A DNA stretch of 64,000 nucleotides from Porphyromonas macacae DSM 20710 = JCM 13914 (lineage in GTDB: Bacteria; Bacteroidota; Bacteroidia; Bacteroidales; Porphyromonadaceae), in assembly GCF_000379945.1 (NCBI RefSeq), contig NZ_KB904152.1, forward strand, positions 38,837-102,836. The letters run 5' to 3'. Under the pieces are notes generated by a model that saw nothing but the letters and a program-made list of their open reading frames with translations, had not been told where the DNA came from and ran no database searches. The position numbers and the translations under genes are program-made. Below are positions 17,866 to 27,601 of this stretch, in pieces. Positions within the stretch are counted from its first letter, which is position 1. Each line of letters begins with the position of its first letter.

Positions 17866-19378
17866 CTTGTTTCATCAATTCATAAAGTTTTTCTACATCC
17901 ACGTACTTTCTTACGTGTTCTGCAAGCAGGTCATACTGTTTGTCCTTATACTCATGGTAGGATAAAGCTTTTCTTTCCCTGTTTTTTTCTTCTGTTTTCA
18001 AATATGGGGAAAGAATGTATTCCACAAATTCCGGATTATCCAGTATGCCATGCATATAAGTACCCATTGTTTGAACATTGGTGTAATATCCATCTTCTTT
18101 CCCATCCAAGGTCTTATTCAAAACCCGAGCTTCGGCTCCATCTGCGAGAAAACTTCTCCCCATGTGGATTTCATAGCCGAAACATTTTTGCTTTGCCGGT
18201 AAAAATGTAAAATCGGTTCTCCGGGTAATTTTTTCTCCTGACATCTCTGTAATCACCGGTAACAGCCCAAGGCCCGGCACATGATTGAGTGTGCCTTCGA
18301 CATGCTCGGGATCCCGCACTTCGATGCCCATCATCTGATAACCTCCGCAGATTCCCAAAACGGTTTTTCCGGCCCTGTGACTGCGCACGATGGTTTCCGC
18401 CAAACCGGAATTATGCAAATCTCTCAAATCGGACAGAGTACTTTTCGTTCCCGGCAAAATAATAATATCGGCTTTGCTCAGTTCTTCCGGAGAATAAGTA
18501 TAATAAACATTGACACGATCATCTCTTTCGAGACTGTTAAAGTCTGTGTAATTCGACAATTGAGGGTGTCGGACAACAGCTATATTTATAAGGCTATCCC
18601 TCGCCGTTGTCGATTTAAGGCTCAATGCCACAGAATCCTCCTCTTCGATATGTATATCCTTAAAAAACGGCACAACGCCCAATACGGGAATACCGGTAAT
18701 CTTTTCCAATATTTTTCTTCCCTCTTCAAAGAGTCTCAAATCACCCCGAAATTTATTGATAATAATACCTTTTATCCGTTTTTTCTGCTCCGGGGGTAAA
18801 AGCATAATGGAGCCGTATACAGAAGCGAAAACCCCGCCCCGGTCGATATCGGCTATCAGTATCGTACAGGCATGAGTGTAAACGGCCATACTCATGTTTA
18901 CGATATCCGTATCTGCCAAATTCAGCTCACTTATACTTCCAGCTCCTTCCAATACAATGGGATTGTAAAGGTTGCTCAGACGGTCGTATGCTGCTTTTGC
19001 AGCCGCTCTCAGCTCCTCCCGTCCCCGAATGTCATTGCGGAAATAATCGTATGCCGCACGATTCCCTATGGGTTTCCCATTGAGTACAACTTGTGAAGTA
19101 TGATCCGAATTCGGCTTCAACAGTACAGGGTTCATTTCGGCGGTACAGGCAATACCTGCAGCTTCTGCCTGTACGGCTTGTGCCCGGCCTATTTCCAGCC
19201 CATCGGGAGTAACATACGAATTCAAAGCCATGTTTTGGGCTTTGTATGGCGCCGGCCTGTAACCATCCTGTTTGAAAATACGGCAGAAGGCTGTGGCTAT
19301 GATACTTTTACCCACATCGCTTCCGGTGCCGACAAACATAACCGGATGAGGTAATATTTTAGTGTTTGAACTGTTCAT
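17858..19378 (-). CDS. cobQ: Cobyric acid synthase
   Basis: 506 residues from the ATG at 19378. An in-frame ATG at 19408 adds ten residues unlike the family, and family members usually begin close to the MFVGTGSDVGKS nucleotide motif, so the inner start is preferred. The ATP-grasp-free DTB-synthase-like domain comes first, then a class I glutamine amidotransferase domain with its Cys in LGICGGYQMMG (residue 344 of this form) and a His in MGTYMHGIL. It amidates adenosylcobyrinic a,c-diamide four times. It is the first gene of the cobQ-cobD-cbiB group; no cobalamin riboswitch is visible in the 85 bases upstream. Confidence 0.95.
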   Translation of the reverse strand: MNSSNTKILPHPVMFVGTGSDVGKSIIATAFCRIFKQDGYRPAPYKAQNMALNSYVTPDGLEIGRAQAVQAEAAGIACTAEMNPVLLKPNSDHTSQVVLNGKPIGNRAAYDYFRNDIRGREELRAAAKAAYDRLSNLYNPIVLEGAGSISELNLADTDIVNMSMAVYTHACTILIADIDRGGVFASVYGSIMLLPPEQKKRIKGIIINKFRGDLRLFEEGRKILEKITGIPVLGVVPFFKDIHIEEEDSVALSLKSTTARDSLINIAVVRHPQLSNYTDFNSLERDDRVNVYYTYSPEELSKADIIILPGTKSTLSDLRDLHNSGLAETIVRSHRAGKTVLGICGGYQMMGIEVRDPEHVEGTLNHVPGLGLLPVITEMSGEKITRRTDFTFLPAKQKCFGYEIHMGRSFLADGAEARVLNKTLDGKEDGYYTNVQTMGTYMHGILDNPEFVEYILSPYLKTEEKNRERKALSYHEYKDKQYDLLAEHVRKYVDVEKLYELMKQDD

Positions 19379-19494
19379 TATTGTATGCTTTTCAATACAC
19401 TCTGGCATGTAAGAAGTTATTTATATGGGAATATCCGAAAATAGAATCGGTCAGAAGTTTCTGAAAAGATATGAAGTTGCACGCCGCAGATTTT

Positions 19495-20187
19495 CTAATT
19501 TGTAATGCTGATTCGCATAAGAGTGGATAAATGACTCAAGGCTTCCACAACATTATTTTCACTGTGCGAATTGCGTACCCGTATGTGCAATGTATAGGTG
19601 CGTTCCGATGTTTCGAGCTTAAGTTCATTATCGACGGAAACGATGCGTATGGATTCTTTTGCCAAAATGGAGCGTATTTCCGGCATTTTGTTCTCTATGG
19701 ATTTGAATGTGAGTTCCATATATCTGGTTTTTCCTCCCCAGTTCGTAGCAAGATCCAAAGCTTCATCCACATTTAGAACGATCAGCACAATAACAGCCAT
19801 GATAATGGACGGGATATACAGACCTGCACCTATTCCCATACCGATAATAGCCGACACCCAGATACTGGCAGCTGTTGTCAGTCCCTGAATACTGCCTTTG
19901 TGATGAATAATGGCTCCGGCTCCAAGGAAACCTATACCGGAAAGCACCTGTGCTGCCATACGAGCCGGATCTCCATGAAAAATGCCGTCTCCTATCATAA
20001 GAGGCATCCACAAAGAGAGCAGCATAGCCAACGTGGCACCCAAACAAATCAAGGTAAATGTTCTAAGCCCGGCACTCCGGAATTTCAGTTGTCGCTCAAA
20101 ACCGATCATTCCGCCGATCAGCAGACTCAGGAGTATCCTTTTAAGGGCTATTCCCAAGGTTAAAGTAGATGTCGTGGTCAGTATCAT
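19495..20187 (-). CDS. MgtC/SapB family membrane protein
   Basis: 230 residues with about four to five membrane helices in the N-terminal 130 residues, then a soluble ACT-like C-terminal domain. The family core [17 protein letters not shown] and [39 protein letters not shown] is clear. Proteins of this family help cells cope with low magnesium or inhibit the ATP synthase in pathogens; the role here is unknown. The start overlaps pyrD by 4 bases, so it belongs to the pyr transcript. Confidence 0.92.
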   Translation of the reverse strand: MILTTTSTLTLGIALKRILLSLLIGGMIGFERQLKFRSAGLRTFTLICLGATLAMLLSLWMPLMIGDGIFHGDPARMAAQVLSGIGFLGAGAIIHHKGSIQGLTTAASIWVSAIIGMGIGAGLYIPSIIMAVIVLIVLNVDEALDLATNWGGKTRYMELTFKSIENKMPEIRSILAKESIRIVSVDNELKLETSERTYTLHIRVRNSHSENNVVEALSHLSTLMRISITN

Positions 20188-21095
20188 ATTTCTAAAGCTC
20201 CTGTTATATCCGTAATATTTTTAATATGATGGCGAAGCATATACTCTTCTATGCCATCCACAACCTTAACACCAACGGCCGGATCTACAAAATTATATGC
20301 ACCCACCTGAATAGCAGAAGCTCCGGCCAGCATAAACTCTATGGCGTCCGTGGCATTGCAAATTCCTCCCATACCGATGATAGGAATTTTGACTGCACGA
20401 TAGGTTTGCCAAACCATACGAAGGGCTACCGGTTTGACTGCCGGCCCGCTCAAACCGCCCGTTATGGTGGATAGCAAGGGCCTCCGGCTCTCTGCATCGA
20501 TGGCCATACCCAATAAAGTATTTATCATGGAAATGGCATCTGCTCCTTCGGCTTCAACGGCTTTTGCAATTTCGGTGATATCCGTGACATTCGGAGACAG
20601 CTTGACAATCAGCGGCTTTCTGTACACAGCTCTAACCGCTTTGACAACGGAAGCAGCTCCGCCACAAGTTACTCCGAAAGCCATTCCCCCTTCTTTTACA
20701 TTAGGACAGGATATATTCAACTCAATGGCCGGGATATGCTCCAGCTGGTTGATTATACACGCCGTTTCGGTATAGTCTTCTATCGTAGAACCGCTGACGT
20801 TAACCAGAATTTTTGTATTAATATCCTTTATTTGCGGATAGATATGGTCTGCAAAGTGGTGCACACCTTTATTTTGCAGACCTACGGCATTCAGCATACC
20901 GGCCGGGGTTTCAGCCATTCTGGGATAAGGGTTTCCCTGTCTGGGGTTCAGAGTCGTTCCTTTAACTACAATCCCTCCCAAACGCTCGATATCCATAAAT
21001 GGTTCGAATTCTGTACCGTAGCCGAATGTACCCGATGCTGTCATCACCGGGTTTTTCAGCTCCAACGTTCCTATCCTGACTTTTGTATTCACCAT
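20184..21095 (-). CDS. pyrD: Dihydroorotate dehydrogenase B, catalytic subunit
   Basis: 303 residues, class 1B. It oxidises dihydroorotate to orotate, passing electrons through PyrK to NAD+. The active-site Cys is Cys130 in [13 protein letters not shown], the 1B hallmark (class 2 has Ser). FMN-binding segments are KLSPNVTDI and the C-terminal [25 protein letters not shown]. It overlaps both mgtC (4 bases) and pyrK (7 bases). The use of NAD+ fits an anaerobe. Confidence 0.97.
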   Translation of the reverse strand: MVNTKVRIGTLELKNPVMTASGTFGYGTEFEPFMDIERLGGIVVKGTTLNPRQGNPYPRMAETPAGMLNAVGLQNKGVHHFADHIYPQIKDINTKILVNVSGSTIEDYTETACIINQLEHIPAIELNISCPNVKEGGMAFGVTCGGAASVVKAVRAVYRKPLIVKLSPNVTDITEIAKAVEAEGADAISMINTLLGMAIDAESRRPLLSTITGGLSGPAVKPVALRMVWQTYRAVKIPIIGMGGICNATDAIEFMLAGASAIQVGAYNFVDPAVGVKVVDGIEEYMLRHHIKNITDITGALEI

Positions 21096-21859
21096 TTTAT
21101 TTCACTGCTTAAAAAAACGGGGCCATCGGTACACACACATACATTACCATGCTCTTTAGTGTCTTGCACACAGCACAAACAAGCTCCTATTCCACATGCC
21201 ATTTTGTTTTCCAACGAAACATAGCAAGGGAGCTTTTTCTCCTCACAAATATCCGATACGGCTTTCATCATGGGGGTGGGACCACAAGTAAAACAAGCCG
21301 AATGTTCATCATCCCAAACCGAATGAGCTGTTACAAGTCCTTTTTCTCCCAACGAACCGTCGTCTGTGGTAATACATAAATGGCCGAAAGCTTCGAAACG
21401 TTCTTTCAATAAAATATGGTTTCGAGTTCTTCCTCCCAACAAGATGTCCGCTTGTATCCTGTTCTCACTAAGTTTACGGGCAAAATAGAGCATCGGGGCA
21501 GTACCGACACCTCCCCCCACAAGAAGAGGTCTAACTCCTGCACATTCTTGATCAAACCCATTTCCCAACGGCAGTATGATATTTAGACAATCTCCCGCAG
21601 AAACACCGCAAATGGAACGGGTACCCGGACCTACGGGAGCAATCAACAAATCGAGCCATCCGTTATCCGGATCGATGTCGCAAACGGAAATGGGGCGCCT
21701 TAAGAAAACGGATTTATCAGGCACTAAGACTTCCACGAATTGTCCCGGTATAATTTCATTCAAAGGTATTCCCAACGGGGGGAGCAATCGAAGCTGATAC
21801 GTATTGACTCCCACCTCGATTATTTCTGAGACAAAAAAGTCTATAGAGCTTTTCTTCAT
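21089..21859 (-). CDS. pyrK: Dihydroorotate dehydrogenase B, electron transfer subunit
   Basis: 256 residues of the ferredoxin-reductase family. FAD is bound by LRRPISVCD (about 53-61). The NAD region includes [13 protein letters not shown] (115-127) and [12 protein letters not shown]. The [2Fe-2S] ligands are Cys222, 227, 230 and 243 ([10 protein letters not shown] and CVCTDGPVF). It forms a heterotetramer with PyrD and is first in the pyrK-pyrD-mgtC operon. Confidence 0.97.
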   Translation of the reverse strand: MKKSSIDFFVSEIIEVGVNTYQLRLLPPLGIPLNEIIPGQFVEVLVPDKSVFLRRPISVCDIDPDNGWLDLLIAPVGPGTRSICGVSAGDCLNIILPLGNGFDQECAGVRPLLVGGGVGTAPMLYFARKLSENRIQADILLGGRTRNHILLKERFEAFGHLCITTDDGSLGEKGLVTAHSVWDDEHSACFTCGPTPMMKAVSDICEEKKLPCYVSLENKMACGIGACLCCVQDTKEHGNVCVCTDGPVFLSSEIKW

Positions 21860-21911
21860 ATGTATATTGAATAACTAAAGCCATAACAAAAAATGGCTGT
21901 TGATATTGATA

Positions 21912-21919
21912 CAAATATA
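21912..21919 (-). promoter_or_regulatory. -7 box of the pyrK-pyrD-mgtC operon
   Basis: On the minus strand the sequence is TATATTTG, 52 bases upstream of the pyrK ATG. It matches TAnnTTTG; the -33 box is not clear. Confidence 0.4.
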
Positions 21920-21950
21920 ATATATAGAGACTGCTCTTTGGGTATCGTTT

Positions 21951-22409
21951 TTACTTTTTGTTTATGGTATAAGTTTCAAAACTGTTATCATTATAGAAAA
22001 CCATAATCTTATCTATCGTTTTATTCTCGACCGACTCCATTTGTGAAATTGTCTTTTTCAAACGATCTATTTCAAAGCTTAATTCCCGGGCTTTTTCTTT
22101 ATACTCCTGTAATTCTTTTTCAAAAAAACGATTCTCCAGAGGTTTAACTTCTTTATTTTCTGCAAAAAGCCCCTCTTCCGGAGCGGCTTCTCCTCCAATT
22201 AGGAGCCAGTTAGGATTACAGTCCGGATAAGTTTCAATAATTCGGTTCAAGGTAGGAAAAGTAATCTGACTCTTCCCTGAAAGAATATTTGAAAGAGTGG
22301 AACGCGATATGTTGGCTTTATCAGCAAAAGCACTTGCCGTTAGCCCGTTGCTTTCCATGTAATATTCTATTCTGGAGCGTATTGCATCATTATCGAAAAA
22401 ATCAGCCAT
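21951..22409 (-). CDS. Small XRE-family HTH regulator with coiled-coil tail
   Basis: 152 residues. The Cro/C1-type helix-turn-helix spans about residues 14-70, with recognition segment ADKANISRSTLSNILSGKSQITFPTLNRI. The segment PDCNPNWLLIGG after it is common in phage-like repressors of Bacteroidota. Residues 90-130 look like a coiled coil (EKELQEYKEKARELSFEIDRLKKTISQMESVE), probably a dimerisation or partner interface. It is an orphan gene with its own promoter and no neighbouring prophage genes, so its target is unknown. Confidence 0.85.
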   Translation of the reverse strand: MADFFDNDAIRSRIEYYMESNGLTASAFADKANISRSTLSNILSGKSQITFPTLNRIIETYPDCNPNWLLIGGEAAPEEGLFAENKEVKPLENRFFEKELQEYKEKARELSFEIDRLKKTISQMESVENKTIDKIMVFYNDNSFETYTINKK

Positions 22410-22446
22410 TTTGTCATGTTTGTAGTTTGATTTAGTTTTATAAATT

Positions 22447-22477
22447 CAAATATAGCAATTTATATTTTCACCATCAA
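22447..22477 (-). promoter_or_regulatory. Promoter of the XRE regulator
   Basis: On the minus strand TTG (22475-22477), 20 bases, TATATTTG (22447-22454): both boxes and spacing match the Bacteroidota consensus, 38 bases before the start. Confidence 0.55.
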
Positions 22478-23040
22478 GAATGAAATTTACTTCACAGTAA
22501 TAGAAATTTATTATCATAAATTCATCATGTTAAACAGCATAGGTTATCTATTCTATTTTTCAATAAGTTAACTTTAACTTAAGCTCATTTATATTTGATT
22601 TACAACGATTTAATATCTACAATGTGAATTTTGTTTTAATCACTTACGCTATTGCTTCCCAAAGTATTCAAATAAATTAAACTTATGGTTTATATTATAA
22701 TTCATATAATATTGAATATTATATTTTTACAATATATTTAATTGAGCGTTAAAAAAGGGGTTTTATGATTGTGAATATTTTATCGATTTTCAAAATCATA
22801 AATCTTTTTTATTTTTCATTTTACTATATTAAACTAGAGGGGTTTATTTGTTTTATAAAGATAAATCGTTTTTGATAAGGTCTTATTTATAATGATAAAA
22901 CCTTGACTACTCTATTTGTCATTATGTCACCTTGATAAAACGAGGAAATTAACCATTGGATAAAAATCCCGATTTTGAAATTATTTTTAATCCGATTCGA
23001 AAAAACGCACCTACAACCGGTTATGACGTGTACTGAAAAA

Positions 23041-23148
23041 ATCTCTGCTTGATGGATAAAAATTCTTCAGGCAAATAATAAAAATCCAAGTTAACTTCGT
23101 TGAAAATCCATCAGGCTACGGATTTTGAGCCATCAGGCAGAGAATTTT
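23041..23148 (-). repeat. R1 intergenic palindromic repeat, copy B
   Basis: 108 bp. Ends ATCTCTGCTTGATGG (23041-23055) and CCATCAGGCAGAGAATTTT (23130-23148) are inverted. The core contains CCAAGTTAACTTCGTTG and a second GCCTGA-type unit (ATCAGGCTACGGATTTT). Orientation is opposite to copy A and matches copy D. A GTGTACTGAAAA motif just upstream is shared with copy D. Confidence 0.8.
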
Positions 23149-23289
23149 TGACGGTCTCCGGAAACAATGATTAAAAAACATAACATCTACCAATCAAAAG
23201 GGATGTATCGATATAGAATCCCCATCGATTGCTATTGCGAGATAGCAATAAAAACATGATTTTTGATATAAATCAATACCTGTGTTAAT

Positions 23290-24033
23290 ATGAACAGAAA
23301 AACTTCTCTATTAAACAAAAGTATCATTTCAATCCTGCTATTTCTATTGATGTGCGTTGCTGTCGAGGCGCACACTATGTGGATGGAAACCAATCGGACC
23401 GGTAAGATTGGCCGGAAACAAAATATTTCGCTCTATTTTGGAGAATTTTCGATGAAAGATAAAACGGCCATGAAACATTGGATGAAAGGCATGGATAAGG
23501 GACTTTGGCAAGTTTTGCCCCCATCGGGAAATATTATCGAACTTGAACGCACACCCACGGACAGCTGTTATATCGCAACTTTTATTCCTCAAGAAGAGGG
23601 TTGGCACTGCATCGTATTCGATTGCCGGGTTGAGGAAATGTACCGGGGAATGAAAATACACTACCAGTCGATTGCATGGGTAAAAGTGGGTATATCCGAA
23701 AAAAATCCGATTACAGTAAGCCCTTTCGATCAGGGAATTCTTTTTCTGCCCCCGGTTTCAAAAGAGATTAAAATGGGACAAATGGCTTGCTTTCCCTTAT
23801 CGGTTCGTAACGATGAATATAAAGGTGTCCGAGTGAGTTTGCTTGGAGATACGGGATGGAAAAAAGATTTTTATCGCTATCCCAATAAAGCTGTTGAGTT
23901 TATGCCTCTTTGGGCCGGACGTTATTTACTTCACTCTACTATAACAAGAGATCTAACAGAAACCGAATCTTCAAAATATCCGGAGGCAAAGAAAATCTAT
24001 GATACTATAACGTACTACTTTGAAGTAAAGTAG
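23290..24033 (+). CDS. DUF4198-like exported protein
   Basis: 247 residues. A signal peptide (SIISILLFLLMCVAVEA) precedes the mature start AHTMWMETNRTGK. The AHxxWxE-type start and the beta-rich body fit the DUF4198 family (PF10670), often nickel- or metal-uptake-associated periplasmic proteins. The metal link is inference: the first mature His is the usual ligand. There is no neighbouring TonB receptor or transporter gene to confirm it. It stands alone and is convergent with the acyltransferase gene. Confidence 0.75.
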   Translation: MNRKTSLLNKSIISILLFLLMCVAVEAHTMWMETNRTGKIGRKQNISLYFGEFSMKDKTAMKHWMKGMDKGLWQVLPPSGNIIELERTPTDSCYIATFIPQEEGWHCIVFDCRVEEMYRGMKIHYQSIAWVKVGISEKNPITVSPFDQGILFLPPVSKEIKMGQMACFPLSVRNDEYKGVRVSLLGDTGWKKDFYRYPNKAVEFMPLWAGRYLLHSTITRDLTETESSKYPEAKKIYDTITYYFEVK

Positions 24034-24105
24034 TTGTTTTATTACAGTAAAGGATGTGTGCGAAAAGGCAGCACACAAAAAATATATAGGAGTATAATAA
24101 AAAAG

Positions 24106-24170
24106 AAAGCAATATATATATGGGGGTTTAGCTTTAATAACAGCACCTCCGGTCATATATATTGCTTTTT
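24106..24170. terminator. Bidirectional terminator hairpin
   Basis: Long inverted repeat AAAGCAATATATAT (24106 on) and ATATATATTGCTTT (to 24168), with T-rich ends on both strands and a loop of about 30 bases. It lies between the convergent DUF4198 and acyltransferase genes. Confidence 0.65.
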
Positions 24171-24199
24171 ATGTTTCGAGATTTGGAGTTATTCGATCT

Positions 24200-25366
24200 T
24201 TATACAAATGAACCTATCGTTTTCTCTTTATTCATAGCCGGAGTTGCATACATTTTTATCATACAGGCGTATAAAAACGGAATATCCTTGGTATACCCTT
24301 CTTCCAACTCTATTTTTGCCACCTGGCCTAATATATAGTCAATGAATAACTGTTTCTCCTCTGCACTGTAGTGCGTGCTGTAACGGTTATTATCATGCAT
24401 GATGTCCAAAGCTATATAGTTAGAAGGATAAAGCCTGTAATTCTTAAATATTTCACGATTAATAAGTTCTGCCACAATTTCATACTGCTGTTGTTTGGGC
24501 AACGTTTCGGGAACCTGATCGAGAATATCGTTTAATTTTCCGGCTATGGTGAAATGAACACGCCCTTTGTAGCCAAAAAGTCCGGTCTGCATATTCAAAG
24601 CATCTTCCTGTGCCGTTTTTTTGTAATTGGCGTTATCGCGCTTATATTGCATTTCACGGGCTTTGAGGTAATCGCAAGGATCATATTCGTAGGAAACAGA
24701 CAACGGGACAATATTGAGTCCGGCCAATCTTTCAACTACACTGCCTTCTCCTCCCATGGCCAACATCTTCAACACACTGATCTGGGTTAAGTCATTACTG
24801 TCCTTGGCACGCCCCTCTCTCTGGGCTATCCATTGAGATTCTCCATGCAGTATATTATAATGCATGTATTCCGAAAGGGTTTTCGCTTCTGTGAGCACAC
24901 TGCGTCCTTCAAGATTTCTTCTTACGATAAAACAGCCGCAGAGACGTACCAATTGCTCTATCCATACCTCGATCAACAGATTATCTCCAATAGCCACCTG
25001 AGGCATTTTGTAGCCAATTTGATATAACAGGAGATTCAAGAAAGCCGAATCCAGTATGATATCGCGGTGATTTGAGATATAGGTACAGGGAATATCTTCC
25101 CCCAAACGAGATCTGCCCGATAAGGAGAGTGAAAAAGTTGTTTTTTTAGATATATAATCGATAAAAATCGTCGCAACTTTCTGCTTAAATTCTAAAACAT
25201 TTTTACAGGTTAATGCCAGAGCGGAAATATCTTCTATCTCTTTCTTTTTAAGAGATAAGTGATTAAAAACAGCCTCCATTGCAGGATGATTGAGCAGAGC
25301 CTCAATCGCTTCGGGGACTTCTTGAGCATTAAGGGGGCGGATAGAATTGAATTGTTCTGGTATCAT
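24200..25366 (-). CDS. Glycerophospholipid acyltransferase-like protein (PlsC/PlsB superfamily)
   Basis: 388 residues. The acyltransferase H-x4-D motif appears as SNHRDIILDSAFLN near residue 118, followed by the EGR box (QREGRAKDS, about residue 183). A roughly 90-residue N-terminal extension precedes the domain. Such Bacteroidota proteins are annotated as 1-acyl-glycerol-3-phosphate acyltransferases; the true acceptor could also be an ornithine or glycine lipid. It lies 18 bases after ddl, at the end of the panC-ddl transcript. Confidence 0.82.
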   Translation of the reverse strand: MIPEQFNSIRPLNAQEVPEAIEALLNHPAMEAVFNHLSLKKKEIEDISALALTCKNVLEFKQKVATIFIDYISKKTTFSLSLSGRSRLGEDIPCTYISNHRDIILDSAFLNLLLYQIGYKMPQVAIGDNLLIEVWIEQLVRLCGCFIVRRNLEGRSVLTEAKTLSEYMHYNILHGESQWIAQREGRAKDSNDLTQISVLKMLAMGGEGSVVERLAGLNIVPLSVSYEYDPCDYLKAREMQYKRDNANYKKTAQEDALNMQTGLFGYKGRVHFTIAGKLNDILDQVPETLPKQQQYEIVAELINREIFKNYRLYPSNYIALDIMHDNNRYSTHYSAEEKQLFIDYILGQVAKIELEEGYTKDIPFLYACMIKMYATPAMNKEKTIGSFV

Positions 25367-25384
25367 CTCTTTAATCTTAAAGGT

Positions 25385-26404
25385 TTACATCTTAATGGTT
25401 GCAAAGATTATTTCAGTCAGTAAAGACGGCATATTCATTCCCGCAGCCGCTACTTGCTGGGGAATAAAACTTGTACCCGTCATACCCGGCGTTGTATTTA
25501 CCTCTAAAAGAGTCGGCTGCCCGTCTGCTTCTATGATATAGTCGACACGAATTATTCCTTTCGTATCCAAATGTTTGTATATCTCACCGGTTAAATGTTG
25601 GATATGGGCAAATTGCTCTGCAGGAATACGCGCCGGAGTAATTTCTTCCACAGCTCCGTTATACTTGGCATCATAGTCAAAAAAACGGTTGTGTGTAACG
25701 ACCTCAGTAACCGGAAGCGGAGTAATATCTCCATTTGTCTTAAAACATCCGCAAGTTACTTCAGTGCCGTTTATCAGGGCTTCCACCATTACGGAATCAG
25801 CTTCTTCAAACGCTGTTTTTATCGCCGTTTGAAGTTGGGAGGGGTCGTCTACGCGGGTTGTGGCAATGCTCGAACCTCCGGCATTCGGTTTTACAAATAC
25901 GGGGAATCCGACCTCCCGGATTAACTCATCCGCGGACGGTATGGATAATTTATCGGATAAACGTTTGGAGCGAGCGATGCGTATGCCGGGAAAATTGCTT
26001 AGGAATAAATTGCAGGTATATTTATCAAATGTAAGAGCTTCCTGTAAAACTCCTCCGGTATTATAGGGAACCCCCATAATATCCAAATAGCCTTGAATCT
26101 TTCCATCTTCTCCGGGAGTACCATGTATTGTGATAAAAGCATAGTCGAATTTGACTTGCTTTCCTTCAATATTCATAAAACCAAAAGAGGAAAGATCGAG
26201 GTCTGTATATGTCTCTTCTTTTATTTCTACTACCCTTTTTTCTTTCTTGATGATCACTAAATACGGATTGAACAACTCCCGATCCAACCAGGAAAGGATA
26301 CTGCGTGCACTGCGTATGGATACCGGATATTCATTGGAATAGCCTCCGGCTACAACTGCCACATTGAGTTTTTTCTTTTGTGCTGTAGACATAGATTGCT
26401 TCAA
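25385..26404 (-). CDS. ddl: D-alanine--D-alanine ligase
   Basis: 339 residues of the ATP-grasp family; the likely start is either this ATG or the one four codons in (26392). It joins two D-alanines for peptidoglycan. Signatures are VAVVAGGYSNEYPVSIRS at the N-terminus, VKPNAGGSSIATTRV (about 170-184), and RVDYIIEADGQPTLLEVNTTPGMTGTSFIPQQ near the C-terminus with the metal-binding Glu/Asn. It lies between rluD and the acyltransferase gene in one operon. Confidence 0.96.
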   Translation of the reverse strand: MKQSMSTAQKKKLNVAVVAGGYSNEYPVSIRSARSILSWLDRELFNPYLVIIKKEKRVVEIKEETYTDLDLSSFGFMNIEGKQVKFDYAFITIHGTPGEDGKIQGYLDIMGVPYNTGGVLQEALTFDKYTCNLFLSNFPGIRIARSKRLSDKLSIPSADELIREVGFPVFVKPNAGGSSIATTRVDDPSQLQTAIKTAFEEADSVMVEALINGTEVTCGCFKTNGDITPLPVTEVVTHNRFFDYDAKYNGAVEEITPARIPAEQFAHIQHLTGEIYKHLDTKGIIRVDYIIEADGQPTLLEVNTTPGMTGTSFIPQQVAAAGMNMPSLLTEIIFATIKM

Positions 26405-26416
26405 AACTTATGATTT

Positions 26417-27601
26417 TTATCGGTCGGATAAATTCGCTGTATAAGTTCGCCATTTTTCTAATAATGCGCTCAGATCTTGCGGTATTTCCGAGTCGAATTT
26501 CATTTTTTGACCTGAATAAGGATGTGTAAACCCTAAGGTTTTGGCATGGAGACACTGTCGCGGACAAAGTTCCAGACAATTGTGTATAAATTGTTTGTAG
26601 GAGCCGGAATTATTCCCGCGCAGGATTTTATCTCCGCCATATCGTTCATCTGCAAATAGCGGATGATCGATAGATTTCATGTGTGCTCTGATTTGATGTG
26701 TACGCCCCGTTTCCAACCGGCATTCGATCCAGCTTACATAAGCAAACTCTTCGAGGCAGGTGTAATGCGTTACTGCATCTTTGCCGTATTCGCTCATATA
26801 GGGGAAAACTTTCATGATAAGCCTGTCTTTGGGATCCCGGCCGATATTGCCCTTTATCGTACCCTCCTTAGGATCGAAACGCCCCCATACCAGAGCCCGA
26901 TAAGTGCGCTCTGTCGATTTTTCAAAAAACTGTCTGCTGAGATCTGCTTTTGCTTCGGGTGTTTTTGCTACTACCAACAATCCACTGGTATCTTTATCGA
27001 TACGATGAACCAGTCCCAAGCGAGGGTCGGAAGGATCATATTGGGGGTTATTTCGCAGATGATAGGCCAATGCATTTACCAGAGTACCGGAATAATTTCC
27101 ATGCCCCGGGTGTACGACCATGCCGGCCGGTTTATTCACAACGAGAAGAAAGTCGTCTTCATAAACAATATCCAAAGGAATGTTTTCGGCTGTAACCTCG
27201 AATAACCGTTTAGGACGGCGCAGCTGCAAAGTAATAATATCGCCCGGTTTAACCTTATAGTTGCTTTTGACCGGTTTGTTTCCGACGAAGATACATCCGG
27301 CTTCAGCTGCCTGTTGAAGTCTGTTGCGCGTAGTTTTATTCATGTGGTTCATCAAAAACTTATCCACACGCAAAGGCGACTGTTTTGGGTCTGCTACAAT
27401 TCTATAATGTTCGAAAAGAGGATTACCGTCTGCATCCGTAAGATTATCGGTGCTATCAGAAAGAGAAGACAAAAATAACTCTTCGTCTTCATCCTGTATT
27501 AAATCACAATCTTCATCTTCGTTTGCCATTAGGTCGGCAAATGAAGATGAAGACTGTTCTAAATCTGTATTCTCCGAAAATTTATTGTCATTTACCACCA
27601 C
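26417..27601 (-). CDS. rluD: 23S rRNA pseudouridine synthase, RluD type, with acidic N-terminal extension
   Basis: 394 residues. The first 65 residues are acidic and low-complexity (EDEDCDLIQDEDEELF), common in this order. An S4 RNA-binding domain follows (about 78-130: LRVDKFLMNHM). The catalytic core has the Asp in GLVHRIDKDTSGLLVVAKT and the segment LETGRTHQIRAHM. By homology it makes pseudouridines in helix 69 of 23S rRNA. It overlaps the PASTA gene by 10 bases. Confidence 0.94.
   Translation of the reverse strand: MVVNDNKFSENTDLEQSSSSFADLMANEDEDCDLIQDEDEELFLSSLSDSTDNLTDADGNPLFEHYRIVADPKQSPLRVDKFLMNHMNKTTRNRLQQAAEAGCIFVGNKPVKSNYKVKPGDIITLQLRRPKRLFEVTAENIPLDIVYEDDFLLVVNKPAGMVVHPGHGNYSGTLVNALAYHLRNNPQYDPSDPRLGLVHRIDKDTSGLLVVAKTPEAKADLSRQFFEKSTERTYRALVWGRFDPKEGTIKGNIGRDPKDRLIMKVFPYMSEYGKDAVTHYTCLEEFAYVSWIECRLETGRTHQIRAHMKSIDHPLFADERYGGDKILRGNNSGSYKQFIHNCLELCPRQCLHAKTLGFTHPYSGQKMKFDSEIPQDLSALLEKWRTYTANLSDR

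Larger units (their letters stand above)
22410..23289. other. 880-base AT-rich gap
   Basis: This stretch holds the XRE-gene promoter at its left end and repeat R1 copy B (23041-23148). A short inverted repeat (ATGATT at 22766 / AATCAT at 22793) sits in the middle. I see no tRNA signature, no riboswitch and no credible reading frame. Base composition is much richer in A and T than in the flanking genes. Confidence 0.5.

Noticed and set aside
19379..19494. Cobalamin riboswitch upstream of cobQ
   Set aside because: The 116 bases between cobQ and mgtC are too short and show no B12-box.
22410..23289. tRNA or rRNA gene in the long AT-rich gap
   Set aside because: No T-loop GTTCGA-type motif, no acceptor stem pairing and no GC-rich stretch are visible.
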